NCBI GenBank assembly: GCA_947167105.1
Contig: CAMVGU010000008.1
Location: 38,635-102,634 of the forward strand
Reading direction: 5' to 3'
Length of the DNA: 64,000 nucleotides
Origin: an uncultured Selenomonas sp.
GTDB lineage: Bacteria > Bacillota > Negativicutes > Selenomonadales > Selenomonadaceae
Part shown: piece by piece, positions 43,798 through 53,104 of the stretch
How positions within the stretch are numbered: the first letter of the stretch is position 1
How the letters are laid out: each line of letters opens with the position of its first letter
Notes under the pieces: generated by a model
What the model was told of the DNA's origin: nothing
Database searches by the model: none
The model's input: the letters and a program-made list of their open reading frames with translations, nothing else
Position numbers and translations under genes: made by a program

Positions 43798-46700
43798 TTA
43801 GCTCCAGCTCTTCGTGCTGTGGTTGTAGGTGTAGGAAACATCCTTGCCAGTCTCATCTTTCACAACGAAAGTGCTGACCTTGCTGGACGTGCCGTAATTG
43901 TTCTTCGCAATGGTGAGCGAAGAGCCATCCTCCAGCGTAAGAATCATGCCGCTGTCGCCGTCCTCGAAAGCGCTGATCTGGTTCTTGGAAGTGGTGCAGA
44001 TGACATTGTAGAGATAAACCTTGTCATCGCCATAAGTAGTGGTGATGACATCATTGCCATCGCCCAAACCGAACCAGAAGGTCGTGGAGCCTGCGGAGGA
44101 GGAGCTGGCCAGCGTATCATTGGAGGAGCCAGTGCCGCCCCAGATGCTGGTGTCGCCCTTGCCTGCCCTGATGCTCTCGTTCACGGCGCCGTTACCTGCG
44201 ATGATGACCGTATCGCCATTCTTGTTGCTGGTAGCGTCCACCGTCTTGATGCTGCCGAAGTTAGCGTCATCCAGCACAATCGTGGCATCGCCGCTGCTGG
44301 AGTCGAGCTTCAGCGTATCGCCCTTCGTGCTGCCGAAGTAGGAATCCACATCGGAGCTGTAGGTGAAGGTATTCGCCGTAGTGGTGGAGCCGATCTTGGC
44401 GCGCTTGATGGTAGAGCCGTCCGTCGTGTACTTCAGCACAGTATCGGTGCCCAGGTTCTTGATGGTCAGCTTGTCGCTGTCGGCTGCCAGCTTCACCACA
44501 ACATCCGTAGAGCTGCCCTCGCGCACGAACTTGGAAACCGTCGCGCCGCCATAGAGGTACAGGACATCGCTCTCATCGTTATTGCCCCACTGGCCGTTGC
44601 TGATAACATCCTTGCCGTCGCCATTACCATACCAGAAGGTCGTGGTAGCGCCGGACACGGTGGTGCCTACCAGGGTATCTGCCTTGGCGCCGCCGCCCCA
44701 CAGGGAGGTATTGCCGCCGCCGGCCACGAGGGACTCGCTGACATTTCCGGCACCCATAAGCACCGTCGTCTCCTTGCCGCCCTTCACGGAAGTGAAAGCT
44801 CCCTTGAAGGTCGTGTTGTCCTCGATAGCGCCGGTATTGCCCAGGTCGATGACCAGATTATCACTGATGCCGCTGAAGTCGAGCTTCGCATCGGAAGCAT
44901 TATCCGCCAGATAGAACACATTGGGGATAGCATCGACATCGCTGACGGACTTCGTGGCACCATTGCCAATCAGCGCAACGGTGTAATCGGAATTGGTGCT
45001 GTCCTGAACCTTGAAGGTACCGGTCGTAACATTCTCGACAGTCAGCGTGCTGGTGCCCAGCTTGAGGATAGTATTGCCGCTATCAATCTTGATGCTGCTG
45101 ACATCGCTGAGGGTCTTGTCCGTAATCCAGATCTTATCATTCTCATCCTCAGTGCCGGCACTAAACCCGGTAACACTGACCTTGCCGCCCGCGCTGGAGA
45201 TGGCAATCGTCTCCCGTTCCTTATCGCCAGCCGTAAAGACAACGCTGTCCTTGCCCGTGCCGCCGTAAACCATATCGCCGGCACCTGCATAGATGGTATC
45301 GTTCTTCGTGCCGCCGATCAGCGTATCCGCGCCGTCATCAGCAGTATTGGTGGTACCGATCATGACCATGCTGTGGTTATAGCTGGCAAGATCCACCATA
45401 GCGCTGCTCTCGCCGGTCCAGACATAGGTCTGTTCAGCCCCACCTACGCTCTGCGCAGCAGTTGCGTAATAGTAGCCATTGGTACCAGTGCCCATCTGGA
45501 CATAGGCGCCGCCGCCCACGGAAATCGTGCCGTCGCTCTTGAAGGCAGCATTAGTGACAGCTTTGCCGGTCACAACGACATCCGTATCAGGAGTGAAGTC
45601 GGTGATTACTGCAGTGCCGCCAGCAGCCGCACTGGTGAAATCAAACACATCGGCACCCTCGCCGCCGGCGATGGATGCACCGTCGATGTCACCTGCCACG
45701 CTGACAAAATCCTTGCCATCGCCCAGATTGATGGTAGAGCCGGAAATAACGGAAGCAACCAGGCTGTCATCCCCTGCACCGAGATCCAGCGTGGACTCGG
45801 TGAAGCCGCCCGCAAACACAACCGAATCCTTGCCATCGCCCATCGTAATGGTATCGGAGGAAGCCCGGCCGGTAATCGTCAGCGTGTCGGAGCCGGAGCC
45901 AAAGGTCAGGCTGCCTTCGCTGAAAGTACCGCTGATGGAGACGGACTTGTTGCCCTCCCCGGCAGTCAACGTGCCGGTATAATTGCCAGCAACTGTCACG
46001 CTGTCCTTGCCGGCGCCCACATTAACCGTGCCGCCCACAGCGTCATTCGCAGAAGCAGCCACCAGGGAAACCAGATCCTTGCCCGCACCGGTGGTGACAT
46101 TGATAGCCGCACCGGCCTCGGCCTTAATCTCGATAGTCTGGTCGTCCGTCTCGCCAGTTACAGTCAGGCCGTCCAGCGCACCCATGATGGACACCACGTT
46201 CTTGCCGGAGCCCATGGCAACCGTGCCGCCCAGCACGCTGGCAATCAGGCTGTCAGCGCCATCGTCGAGGCTTACCGAAACCGTGGCATCCTTGCTGCCG
46301 ACCAGATTGACACTATCCTTACCGTCGCCGGCAGAAATAACTGCACTGTCACCAGTCACCGAAATAGCCGCAGTGTTATTGCCTGCACCCAGGTTGATCT
46401 CCGCAGTGCCGCCCGTCGCAGTGGCAAAAACGCTGTCATTGCCACTATCAAGGGTAAGGTTGAGTTCCTTGCCCGCACCGACGATGGAAACCTCATTATT
46501 GCCGTCGCCCAGGCTGATATTGGCCGTCTTTTCAAAGCCCGTGACTACAACCGAATCATTGCCGCTCTCGGCGGAAATAGTGAGATCGCCGCCTGCCGAA
46601 AGAACAGACACATAGTTCGCATCAGCGCCCAGGTTCACAGTCACATCGCTGGCAGCCGTGCCGACAGTCACGCTGTCCTTGCCATCGCCGGCATCGATAG

Positions 46701-47223
46701 TCAGGCTCTTCTGCGCAGCCGTCACGAGCACCGAATCTTCGCCCGCGCCGGACTCGATGCGCAGATCATCCGACGTATCAACAACCACGATGCTGTCACC
46801 GCCGGCCCCGCCGGTGATATCGCCTGCCGCGGCCGCAACGCTCACCACATTGTTGCCGTCGCCGAGATTCACGTTCGTCGATTTAGCAAGCTTCACCGAG
46901 TCATTATACGTGCCCGTAACAACCGTTGTCAGCAGTTCGGAGGTATCCGTGACATCCCAGGTGAAGTTGGTATCGCTGATGCCGGTCAGGTTAAGTCCGG
47001 CAGCAGTGTTGTTGCTACCGGTAGTAACCTTGACCGTCCCGCCAAGCACGGAAGCACCTGAGAAATCAGCTGCACCACCTGCGATTGACCAACCAGCCGG
47101 AACAGAAGCAGCCCCGCCGACAGACGAATAAACCGCCACGTTGCCGTCCTTGTACGCCAGCACACTGTCTGCATTAAGCTTAATCGGACTACTGGTGTAG
47201 CTACCAAGATTAAGTGTTGCCAT
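43798..47223 (-). CDS. Large secreted beta-repeat protein (RTX-like adhesin or surface-layer type)
   Basis: 1141 residues from ATG 47223, behind GGGAGG. No Sec signal peptide; it starts MATLNLGSYTSSPIKL. From about residue 100 to 560 there are many repeats of about 20 residues with the core G-x-G-x-D/N-x-V (GDGKDSV, GAGNNTA, GSGSDTL), a beta-roll or beta-solenoid pattern. Two later blocks (about 850-1090) repeat the motifs NESIRAGKGDTSIWGG-like and TTFWxGxGDGxDVI. It is acidic with almost no Cys (one at CTTSKN), as in type I secretion substrates. The exporter genes lie just downstream. Function may be adhesion or a surface coat; no catalytic domain is seen. Confidence 0.8.
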   Translation of the reverse strand: MATLNLGSYTSSPIKLNADSVLAYKDGNVAVYSSVGGAASVPAGWSIAGGAADFSGASVLGGTVKVTTGSNNTAAGLNLTGISDTNFTWDVTDTSELLTTVVTGTYNDSVKLAKSTNVNLGDGNNVVSVAAAAGDITGGAGGDSIVVVDTSDDLRIESGAGEDSVLVTAAQKSLTIDAGDGKDSVTVGTAASDVTVNLGADANYVSVLSAGGDLTISAESGNDSVVVTGFEKTANISLGDGNNEVSIVGAGKELNLTLDSGNDSVFATATGGTAEINLGAGNNTAAISVTGDSAVISAGDGKDSVNLVGSKDATVSVSLDDGADSLIASVLGGTVAMGSGKNVVSIMGALDGLTVTGETDDQTIEIKAEAGAAINVTTGAGKDLVSLVAASANDAVGGTVNVGAGKDSVTVAGNYTGTLTAGEGNKSVSISGTFSEGSLTFGSGSDTLTITGRASSDTITMGDGKDSVVFAGGFTESTLDLGAGDDSLVASVISGSTINLGDGKDFVSVAGDIDGASIAGGEGADVFDFTSAAAGGTAVITDFTPDTDVVVTGKAVTNAAFKSDGTISVGGGAYVQMGTGTNGYYYATAAQSVGGAEQTYVWTGESSAMVDLASYNHSMVMIGTTNTADDGADTLIGGTKNDTIYAGAGDMVYGGTGKDSVVFTAGDKERETIAISSAGGKVSVTGFSAGTEDENDKIWITDKTLSDVSSIKIDSGNTILKLGTSTLTVENVTTGTFKVQDSTNSDYTVALIGNGATKSVSDVDAIPNVFYLADNASDAKLDFSGISDNLVIDLGNTGAIEDNTTFKGAFTSVKGGKETTVLMGAGNVSESLVAGGGNTSLWGGGAKADTLVGTTVSGATTTFWYGNGDGKDVISNGQWGNNDESDVLYLYGGATVSKFVREGSSTDVVVKLAADSDKLTIKNLGTDTVLKYTTDGSTIKRAKIGSTTTANTFTYSSDVDSYFGSTKGDTLKLDSSSGDATIVLDDANFGSIKTVDATSNKNGDTVIIAGNGAVNESIRAGKGDTSIWGGTGSSNDTLASSSSAGSTTFWFGLGDGNDVITTTYGDDKVYLYNVICTTSKNQISAFEDGDSGMILTLEDGSSLTIAKNNYGTSSKVSTFVVKDETGKDVSYTYNHSTKSWS

Positions 47224-47322
47224 ATAAATACAACCTCCCATAAAAAAGATAGAATAAGGAATTACTTCCCATCGCCTAACCGCCCACCCCGTCCAAGGAG
47301 CAGACAGGTTCTACCAAAGAGC

Positions 47323-47351
47323 AGTTTAGCACAGTGCGCAGAGAATTGCAA
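47323..47351 (-). promoter_or_regulatory. Promoter of the large repeat-protein gene
   Basis: TTGCAA (47346-47351) and TAAACT (47323-47328) on the minus strand are 17 bp apart, about 95 bases before the start codon. Further upstream (47448-47490) is an A/T-rich stretch with AATGAAA elements like the box upstream of the porins. Confidence 0.7.
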
Positions 47352-47501
47352 GAAAAAATATAAGAAAAGTCACTTGCCGCATTTCTTCCCGTTCTCCGCT
47401 GCTCTCATGCACTATATCGGCAGTACAGCCCGTTTCCTTAAGCCTTTTTCATTAAAATTCCATTAAGATTTCATTAGAAAATCAATAAAGCTTCACCGGC
47501 A

Positions 47502-47539
47502 ACAAAACACCCCCGGGATGGGCGATTCATCCCAGGGGG
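47502..47539 (-). terminator. Terminator of the RTX gene
   Basis: CCCCCGGGATG (47510-47520) pairs with CATCCCAGGGGG (47528-47539) with one mismatch, followed on the minus strand by GTGTTTTGTTG. It lies about 165 bases after the stop; the gap holds nothing else recognisable. Confidence 0.75.
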
Positions 47540-47702
47540 CCGGAGGCTGCTGCCGCGAAGGAGCCGATCCTGCAACAGGAAAATATTACCCATTCGCTAC
47601 ATGGCAACATTATAATCCCAACACCGTGGCACGTCAAGCTGTTTTTTTAGCGCGATAAGCGGCCACTGCCGCAGATGGCACAGCACTTCCGGGCCTTGAC
47701 GG

Positions 47703-48956
47703 CTATGCCTGATACGTTACATGCGAATTATTCTGCGTGACAATCTTTATGGCCTTGCCGACGGCCTCCGTCAAAGTCACAGTGCCCGTCGCCGTAGTAA
47801 AAATAACATCGGAGCCGCTTGTGGTGACGCTGTAATCTGTATTGTAGAACCGCATAATATCAGCATTGCTCTCAAAATCCATAACCTTGTCATTTCCGTC
47901 CCCATAATAGTAGCAGAAGGTATCCGCACTATCGCCCCCCAGCATGGAATCATCACCGGTGCCCCCTGAAAGGGTATCCACCCCGGCACCGCCAAGGATT
48001 ATGTCGGCTCCTGTATCGCCGGACAGGGAATCCGCCCCATCCTCCCCCAGTATAATATCATCGCCGGAGCCGCCCGATACAATATCAGCCCCCGTCCCTG
48101 CATATATGGTATCCGCGCCGGTCTCACCATATAAATAATCCTGGTCTGCATATCCGCCCAACCAGTCATTGCCATCGCCGCCATACAAAGTATCCTTGCC
48201 GCCCTCGCCAGCCAGGAGGTCACTCCCATCCTCACCTGCCAGCCAGTCATCGTCCGTGCCTCCATATATGGTGTCAGTTCCCTCACCGCCCCAAATCGTA
48301 TCGTAGCCGGCACCTCCAGAGATAAAATCATTGCCACCATCGCCGTTCAGCAAATCAGAACCGGCTTCACCCTCCAGCCAGTCATCCCCTTCGCCTCCGG
48401 CAATGGTATCCCTGTCATCGCCTCCATACATGGTGTCATTCCCGGATTCACCCATCAGGGTATCATAACCGCTCTCGCCTGCAATCCAATCATTTTCGCT
48501 CCCGCCATATACCTTATCAGAACTGTCGCCTGCCCAGATAATGTCGTTCCCTGCCTCACCGGCCAGAAAATCAGGACTGCCTCCGCCTGCTATCCAGTCG
48601 CCATCTGCCCCGCCCCATATTGTATCGTAACCATTTTCACCATATAAAACGTCGCTACCGTCCTCGCCAGCTAAATAATCGTAATCCGCTCCGCCATACA
48701 AGGAATCCGCCCCCTGACCACCGTAAAGCCTGTCATCGCCGACCTCACCTGCGATCCAGTCATCCCCTGACTCGCCCGCCAGCATATCATAGCCGGAACC
48801 TCCCCACAAGGTATCTTCCCCGGTTCCGCCCCAGAGTGTATCACCATAGCCAAGCCCGGCAAGAAAGTCGTTCCCCGCCAGCCCTATCAGCAAATCCTCG
48901 GAATACTTCTCTCCCCAGATAACATCATTGCCATTCGTGCCAATAACCTGACTCAT
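47703..48956 (-). CDS. RTX protein made almost only of nonapeptide repeats
   Basis: 417 residues with no Sec signal. From residue about 5 to 360 it is an unbroken series of roughly 40 nine-residue RTX repeats (GGxGxDxLx type: GGTGEDTLW, GGQGADSLY, GEDGSDLLA). RTX repeats bind calcium and fold into a beta-roll outside the cell. Trp or Tyr recurs at the repeat ends (DDWIAGE, DTIWGG, DTLYGG). The last 55 residues, with ADTFCYYYGDGNDKVMDF and a Thr/Val-rich end, look like a type I secretion signal. There is no enzymatic or binding domain, so it may be a structural or adhesive coat. GGAG is 9-10 bases before ATG 48956. Confidence 0.9.
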   Translation of the reverse strand: MSQVIGTNGNDVIWGEKYSEDLLIGLAGNDFLAGLGYGDTLWGGTGEDTLWGGSGYDMLAGESGDDWIAGEVGDDRLYGGQGADSLYGGADYDYLAGEDGSDVLYGENGYDTIWGGADGDWIAGGGSPDFLAGEAGNDIIWAGDSSDKVYGGSENDWIAGESGYDTLMGESGNDTMYGGDDRDTIAGGEGDDWLEGEAGSDLLNGDGGNDFISGGAGYDTIWGGEGTDTIYGGTDDDWLAGEDGSDLLAGEGGKDTLYGGDGNDWLGGYADQDYLYGETGADTIYAGTGADIVSGGSGDDIILGEDGADSLSGDTGADIILGGAGVDTLSGGTGDDSMLGGDSADTFCYYYGDGNDKVMDFESNADIMRFYNTDYSVTTSGSDVIFTTATGTVTLTEAVGKAIKIVTQNNSHVTYQA

Positions 48957-49105
48957 AAGAACAATCTCCTCTCTAGCGTAGCAAAATTATTGTTCGAACA
49001 TTTTGGCATACGACTATGAAAAATTCCTGAAAATGTTGAAGACAGCAGGTAAGCATCCTGTGAGTGGACTGCTTGGACAAATTCGGGTGATGTGTTGTAT
49101 GAAGT

Positions 49106-49975
49106 TCATTGATGAAAAAGTTTGCTTGGTAAATGTGAATGTTGCCTATTTATTACGGTTCTGTATAAATTTGAAAGATAAAATTCTACAAAAAGCAGAT
49201 AAATTGTACACAAAACAAAGACAGCGAAGAAATGTACGATTTTGCGTGGATTTTGCCATAGTGGAAGAAGTTTGTAAAAATTATACACTTCGTTTTGCAA
49301 CTCGCCGCTTCCAAGGATTAGAAGACGTGCCCTTGGCCGTTTCTTTGCAAGCCCAGCAAATTGTCGAATCAGTCTCTTCTGATTTTTTTGATACGTTAGC
49401 CTGCCAATATTAACTATGATTTCCGCATCTTGGGGAAATGTATTCGGCAACACGGGGGGGACCATTGCTTGCCTGTGAATCTTCTGTTTGTCAATGAAAT
49501 TGTAGATAGTATATACTTTCTCAGGCAACAATCCATAGTTATTTACGAGATCAAACCTCACTCCCTCTGAAACCGCTACAACAGCATCTGCGGAGGGATA
49601 CCATTCCTTCACGCAACGTTCACTACAGAGATTAATCGGATATTGTGGAGAAAGCGCACACCTTTTTGAAACAATCACCTTTTCCCTGTGCCTTGTCCTT
49701 AAGTTATAAAAATTGCATTCGTGAAGAAAACTGATAGCACAATCGATAGAAAGCTCTTGTTTGTATCGATCGATATAATATTCAACATATTGCAGTCCAC
49801 CCACCCCGACATGCACAAGCTTACCGCCATAATCATAGACAATATTGGACACATCAACTATAAACAAGTATACATTGTATATCTCTTCCAGTTGCTTTGA
49901 AAGCAGGCCGGCTATTCTTTCTGCACCTCCCTCACTTAATCGCCAAGTAATGATTGCCACGTTCTTCTTTTTCAT
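49106..49975 (-). pseudogene. GT4 glycosyltransferase, C-terminally truncated
   Basis: 289 residues from ATG 49975, with GGAGG 13 bases upstream. The acceptor domain is typical (VAIITWRLSEGGAERIAGLLSKQL) and the donor domain begins well (IIVNIGRLTYQKNQKRLIRQF, LLILGSGELQNEV). Homology then stops at about residue 230. The remaining residues (YNFYKLLPLWQNPRKIVHFF) are not GT4-like, and the E-x7-E donor motif and final helices are missing. A rearrangement near 49290 has replaced the end of the gene, so it is probably inactive. The region is visibly AT-rich compared with the neighbouring RTX and transporter genes. It is the last gene of the operon. Confidence 0.7.
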
Positions 49976-50032
49976 GCGTTCCTCAATCCCTCCGAAACAT
50001 ATCTCTCGTAAAAACAAAATTCCAACGTTTCT

Positions 50033-51832
50033 TCACTTGTTGTTATTTACCGCTGCAATTCCTACAATTTTTCGTCTGTTGTTCAGCACCAGCCTCTTTG
50101 CCTCATCTACTTCACTGCCAGGAACTGCAATAATAAAACCCGCATTTTCATCAGATTCTTCTATGCTCGTGCATTTCAGCCCATTCATGATTTCTTTGCC
50201 CTGCAACAGCACATCCCGGTCGCAAAATCCTTCCACAGCGATTTCTCTTTGCAACAATTCTTTTACACACATTTTTCCTATGTGCCCAGCCCCATAAATA
50301 TATAACTTTCCACACTTTTTTAATCTTGAATACACACCTTCATCCTTTTCGTTCCCAAATTCAGGTTTGCCTAAAATTTTCTCCCATCCTTTCGACGGCT
50401 GGAACTGTAATGAATTTTTTTGTATATCGTCCAATCCACCCTCATTCCAAATTGAATTATTGGATATAATTTGGATTTTTTTGAATTTAAAAATGGCATA
50501 TTTTTCATCTTCCATATGTTGCGCCAGTGATGGAATTTTTAAATAATCAAACCCCATCATAGAACACACCACCCTATCAAAGGCTAACAAATCCTCCCCC
50601 AAAACGATAGAACCACCATATTTGGGTGTGGGTTCAAGAGGCCCTTCTTTATGTCCGGATATAATCATATCCCCAATGGCAAAAATCCGTCTCTGGGGTG
50701 TGTCTCTTATTTGTCCGCTTTTATCTGCATATAATACAATACGGTTTAGATCCAATATGGTTCTCCAGATAGTATCGTTTCCATACCAGCTTCCTTCCCA
50801 ATACGGCTCATGCGTAAATTTAATTCCTTGCGAATAAAGTTTCCCAAAAAGATTATACGCCTGCATTGCAAGCGGCGCATTTTTTTCATGCTCAAGCGTG
50901 TTTTTGACATCCAGCACCATATTCGCTAATTCGAGATAAATATTTCTGTTTTCATAAGCATCGCCTCCATCACACTTGGCACCAATGGTGTGATGTGGTA
51001 GATATTCCTTATTGGCGTTAATGCCAACGAAATTCTTCAAGGCAGCTGTAATGCCAGCTTTTCGATGTGTTTTTGGCTTAGGCAAACTGATTACACAATC
51101 GGCTTTTATCAAATGGTTTGCGACTTTATATTCATGAGTATATTTTGTGTGATGCCTAGCTAAAATATGTGGATCATAATTTGTGATCCTTAAGTTGGAC
51201 AGACGTTGATCTGTCAATGAATGGAAGGCACTCAATTTTCCCAGTTGCACAACCGTTCCATCATCACCGTCCTGCAACGAGTAATGAATTCCATCTCTAA
51301 CCGTAGTTTTAACATTCCTGAAATCTACCAGTTCAATATCGACGCCATTCTTTTTGTAATATTCTATCAAATCTTGATAACCACTATCCTGGCATAGATG
51401 CTCAAAATTACATTCTTGCAAAGGAGCATCCCCAACTATAATTTTGCCATTTCCTTGCAAGGCGATCCACACGTAATCAATGCAAGCCGCGACAATGGAA
51501 GGATGTGTATACAAGCACTCTGTCCCGGCGCCGTATGGATGTCTATCCATCACCATGTTTGGTTTCAGCAGGACATAATTACCTGGTTTTATATACTTTC
51601 CCAAGGGATTCCACGATTTTTCCCCTATATGGCTGTAGTCCAGGCCTAAACGAATAAATCCTTCCCTTATCATTTCATAGACGAAATTACTGGCATCATC
51701 TGCCACATCTTCAAATACATACTCGGGATAGGATGTGGAAGGGCGGAACAAGGTGCTCTTCAGGGGATATGAGATGTTACTTCTTTGTATTATACAAATC
51801 TTACTCATAGATGCCACATTGTTCTTTTCCAT
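50033..51832 (-). CDS. DUF362 protein with C-terminal Rossmann-type domain
   Basis: 599 residues. The N-terminal domain (about 60-460) is DUF362-like: VLLKPNMVMDRHPYGAGTECLYTHPSIVAACIDY, IIVGDAPLQ, CVISLPKPKTHRKAGITAALKNFVGI. The C-terminal part (about 500-599) has YIYGAGHIGKMCVKEL, a Rossmann loop of the sort fused to enzymes in glycan loci. No Fe-S Cys cluster is seen. GGAGG is 13 bases before ATG 51832, in the same leader sequence (GGAGGGATTGA) as the following GT4 gene. It lies 7 bases after ugd. Function unknown; by context it acts in surface glycan synthesis. Confidence 0.7.
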   Translation of the reverse strand: MEKNNVASMSKICIIQRSNISYPLKSTLFRPSTSYPEYVFEDVADDASNFVYEMIREGFIRLGLDYSHIGEKSWNPLGKYIKPGNYVLLKPNMVMDRHPYGAGTECLYTHPSIVAACIDYVWIALQGNGKIIVGDAPLQECNFEHLCQDSGYQDLIEYYKKNGVDIELVDFRNVKTTVRDGIHYSLQDGDDGTVVQLGKLSAFHSLTDQRLSNLRITNYDPHILARHHTKYTHEYKVANHLIKADCVISLPKPKTHRKAGITAALKNFVGINANKEYLPHHTIGAKCDGGDAYENRNIYLELANMVLDVKNTLEHEKNAPLAMQAYNLFGKLYSQGIKFTHEPYWEGSWYGNDTIWRTILDLNRIVLYADKSGQIRDTPQRRIFAIGDMIISGHKEGPLEPTPKYGGSIVLGEDLLAFDRVVCSMMGFDYLKIPSLAQHMEDEKYAIFKFKKIQIISNNSIWNEGGLDDIQKNSLQFQPSKGWEKILGKPEFGNEKDEGVYSRLKKCGKLYIYGAGHIGKMCVKELLQREIAVEGFCDRDVLLQGKEIMNGLKCTSIEESDENAGFIIAVPGSEVDEAKRLVLNNRRKIVGIAAVNNNK

Positions 51833-51839
51833 ACGAACA

Positions 51840-53075
51840 TCAATCCCTCCGAAATAAATCTCTAGTATATACCTTATCCATCACATCTTCAAGCATTTCG
51901 TCATAGCGATTAGCAACTATGATGTAGCTTGTTCGCTTAAATTTCTCAAGATTATTGACCACCCTGCTGCCAAAGAAGGTGGAGCCATCTTCGAGGAATG
52001 GCTCGTAGACAATGACGGTCACCCCTTTCGCCTTCAGGCGTTTCATTATGCCCTGAATCGAGGAATGACGGAAGTTGTCGCTTCCCGATTTCATGGCAAG
52101 ACGATAGATGCCGACAATGACCTCCTGTTCCCTGCCTGTGGAGTATGCCTCATTCTGCCTATATGCCCCGCTTTTCTCCAGGATGCGGCTTGCAATGAAG
52201 TCCTTGCGTGTACGGTTGCTCTCCACAATGGCATGGATGAGATTCTCCGGGACATCACGATAGTTTGCCAAAAGCTGTTTTGTGTCCTTCGGAAGGCAAT
52301 AACCACCATAACCAAAGGATGGATTGTTGTAATGGCTTCCGATGCGGGGATCATAGCCGATGCCACGAATGATGGCGGTCGTGTCCAAGCCCTTCATCTC
52401 AGCATAGGTGTCCAGTTCATTGAAGTAGGCCACCCGCAAAGCAAGATATGTGTTGGCAAAGAGCTTCACTGCTTCAGCCTCCGCAAGTCCCATGATGAGC
52501 ACGGGGGGGTCGCTGTCCAGGGACGCTTCTTTCAGCATAAGAGCAAATGATTTAGCCGCTTGTACATGTTCTTCCCTTCCCATGTCCGTTCCAACGATGA
52601 TACGGGAAGGATGGAGATTATCATAAAGCGCCCGCGACTCCCGCAGGAATTCAGGGCTGAATAATATACAGTGCGTTCCGTATGCTTTTTGCAGGGAGTT
52701 CGTATACCCCACGGGAACCGTGCTCTTGATCACCACCGTTGCATCAGGATTCACACGATGCAGAATGTCCATAACAGATCGAACGGCGGATGTATCGAAG
52801 TAATTCTGCTCTGCATCATAGTTTGTCGGAACTGCAATGAGAACAATGTCCACGCCTTTATATGCCGCTTCCGCATCTGTCGTGGCCCTGAGCTTCAGCT
52901 CCTTTTCCGACAGGTATTGCTCGATACATGTGTCGTGAATAGGTGATTTACGGTCATTAACCATATCCACCCGATTCTCGTCGATATCAACAGCTATGAT
53001 CTCATGCCGCTGGGCAAGCAACACCGACAGGGAAACCCCGACATATCCGAGTCCAGCAACAGCAATCTTTTTCAT
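51840..53075 (-). CDS. ugd: UDP-glucose 6-dehydrogenase
   Basis: 411 residues. It oxidises UDP-glucose twice to UDP-glucuronate using NAD. N-terminal Rossmann fold [55 protein letters not shown]; catalytic Cys at about residue 258 in [15 protein letters not shown]-terminal domain with [16 protein letters not shown]. These are all standard for the short form. Its product is the substrate for the 4-epimerase domain encoded just upstream, so the pair would make UDP-galacturonate. Confidence 0.95.
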   Translation of the reverse strand: MKKIAVAGLGYVGVSLSVLLAQRHEIIAVDIDENRVDMVNDRKSPIHDTCIEQYLSEKELKLRATTDAEAAYKGVDIVLIAVPTNYDAEQNYFDTSAVRSVMDILHRVNPDATVVIKSTVPVGYTNSLQKAYGTHCILFSPEFLRESRALYDNLHPSRIIVGTDMGREEHVQAAKSFALMLKEASLDSDPPVLIMGLAEAEAVKLFANTYLALRVAYFNELDTYAEMKGLDTTAIIRGIGYDPRIGSHYNNPSFGYGGYCLPKDTKQLLANYRDVPENLIHAIVESNRTRKDFIASRILEKSGAYRQNEAYSTGREQEVIVGIYRLAMKSGSDNFRHSSIQGIMKRLKAKGVTVIVYEPFLEDGSTFFGSRVVNNLEKFKRTSYIIVANRYDEMLEDVMDKVYTRDLFRRD

Positions 53076-53104
53076 TGGTCTTGACCATCCTTATCTATAA
53101 AGTA

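Noticed and set aside
43708..47061. 1117-codon open frame on the plus strand opposite the large repeat-protein gene
   Set aside because: It mirrors the repeats of the real gene, has no ribosome site and arises from the strong codon bias of the minus-strand gene, which has a good promoter, ribosome site and terminator.
47703..48956. Tandem DNA repeats that might suggest a CRISPR array
   Set aside because: Repeats are coding RTX units of 27 bases without spacers; no cas gene is present.
49003..49413. 136-codon plus-strand frame at the end of the truncated GT4 gene
   Set aside because: No ribosome site and no domain recognised; half of it is antisense to GT4 codons. A remnant of inserted DNA is possible but cannot be supported.
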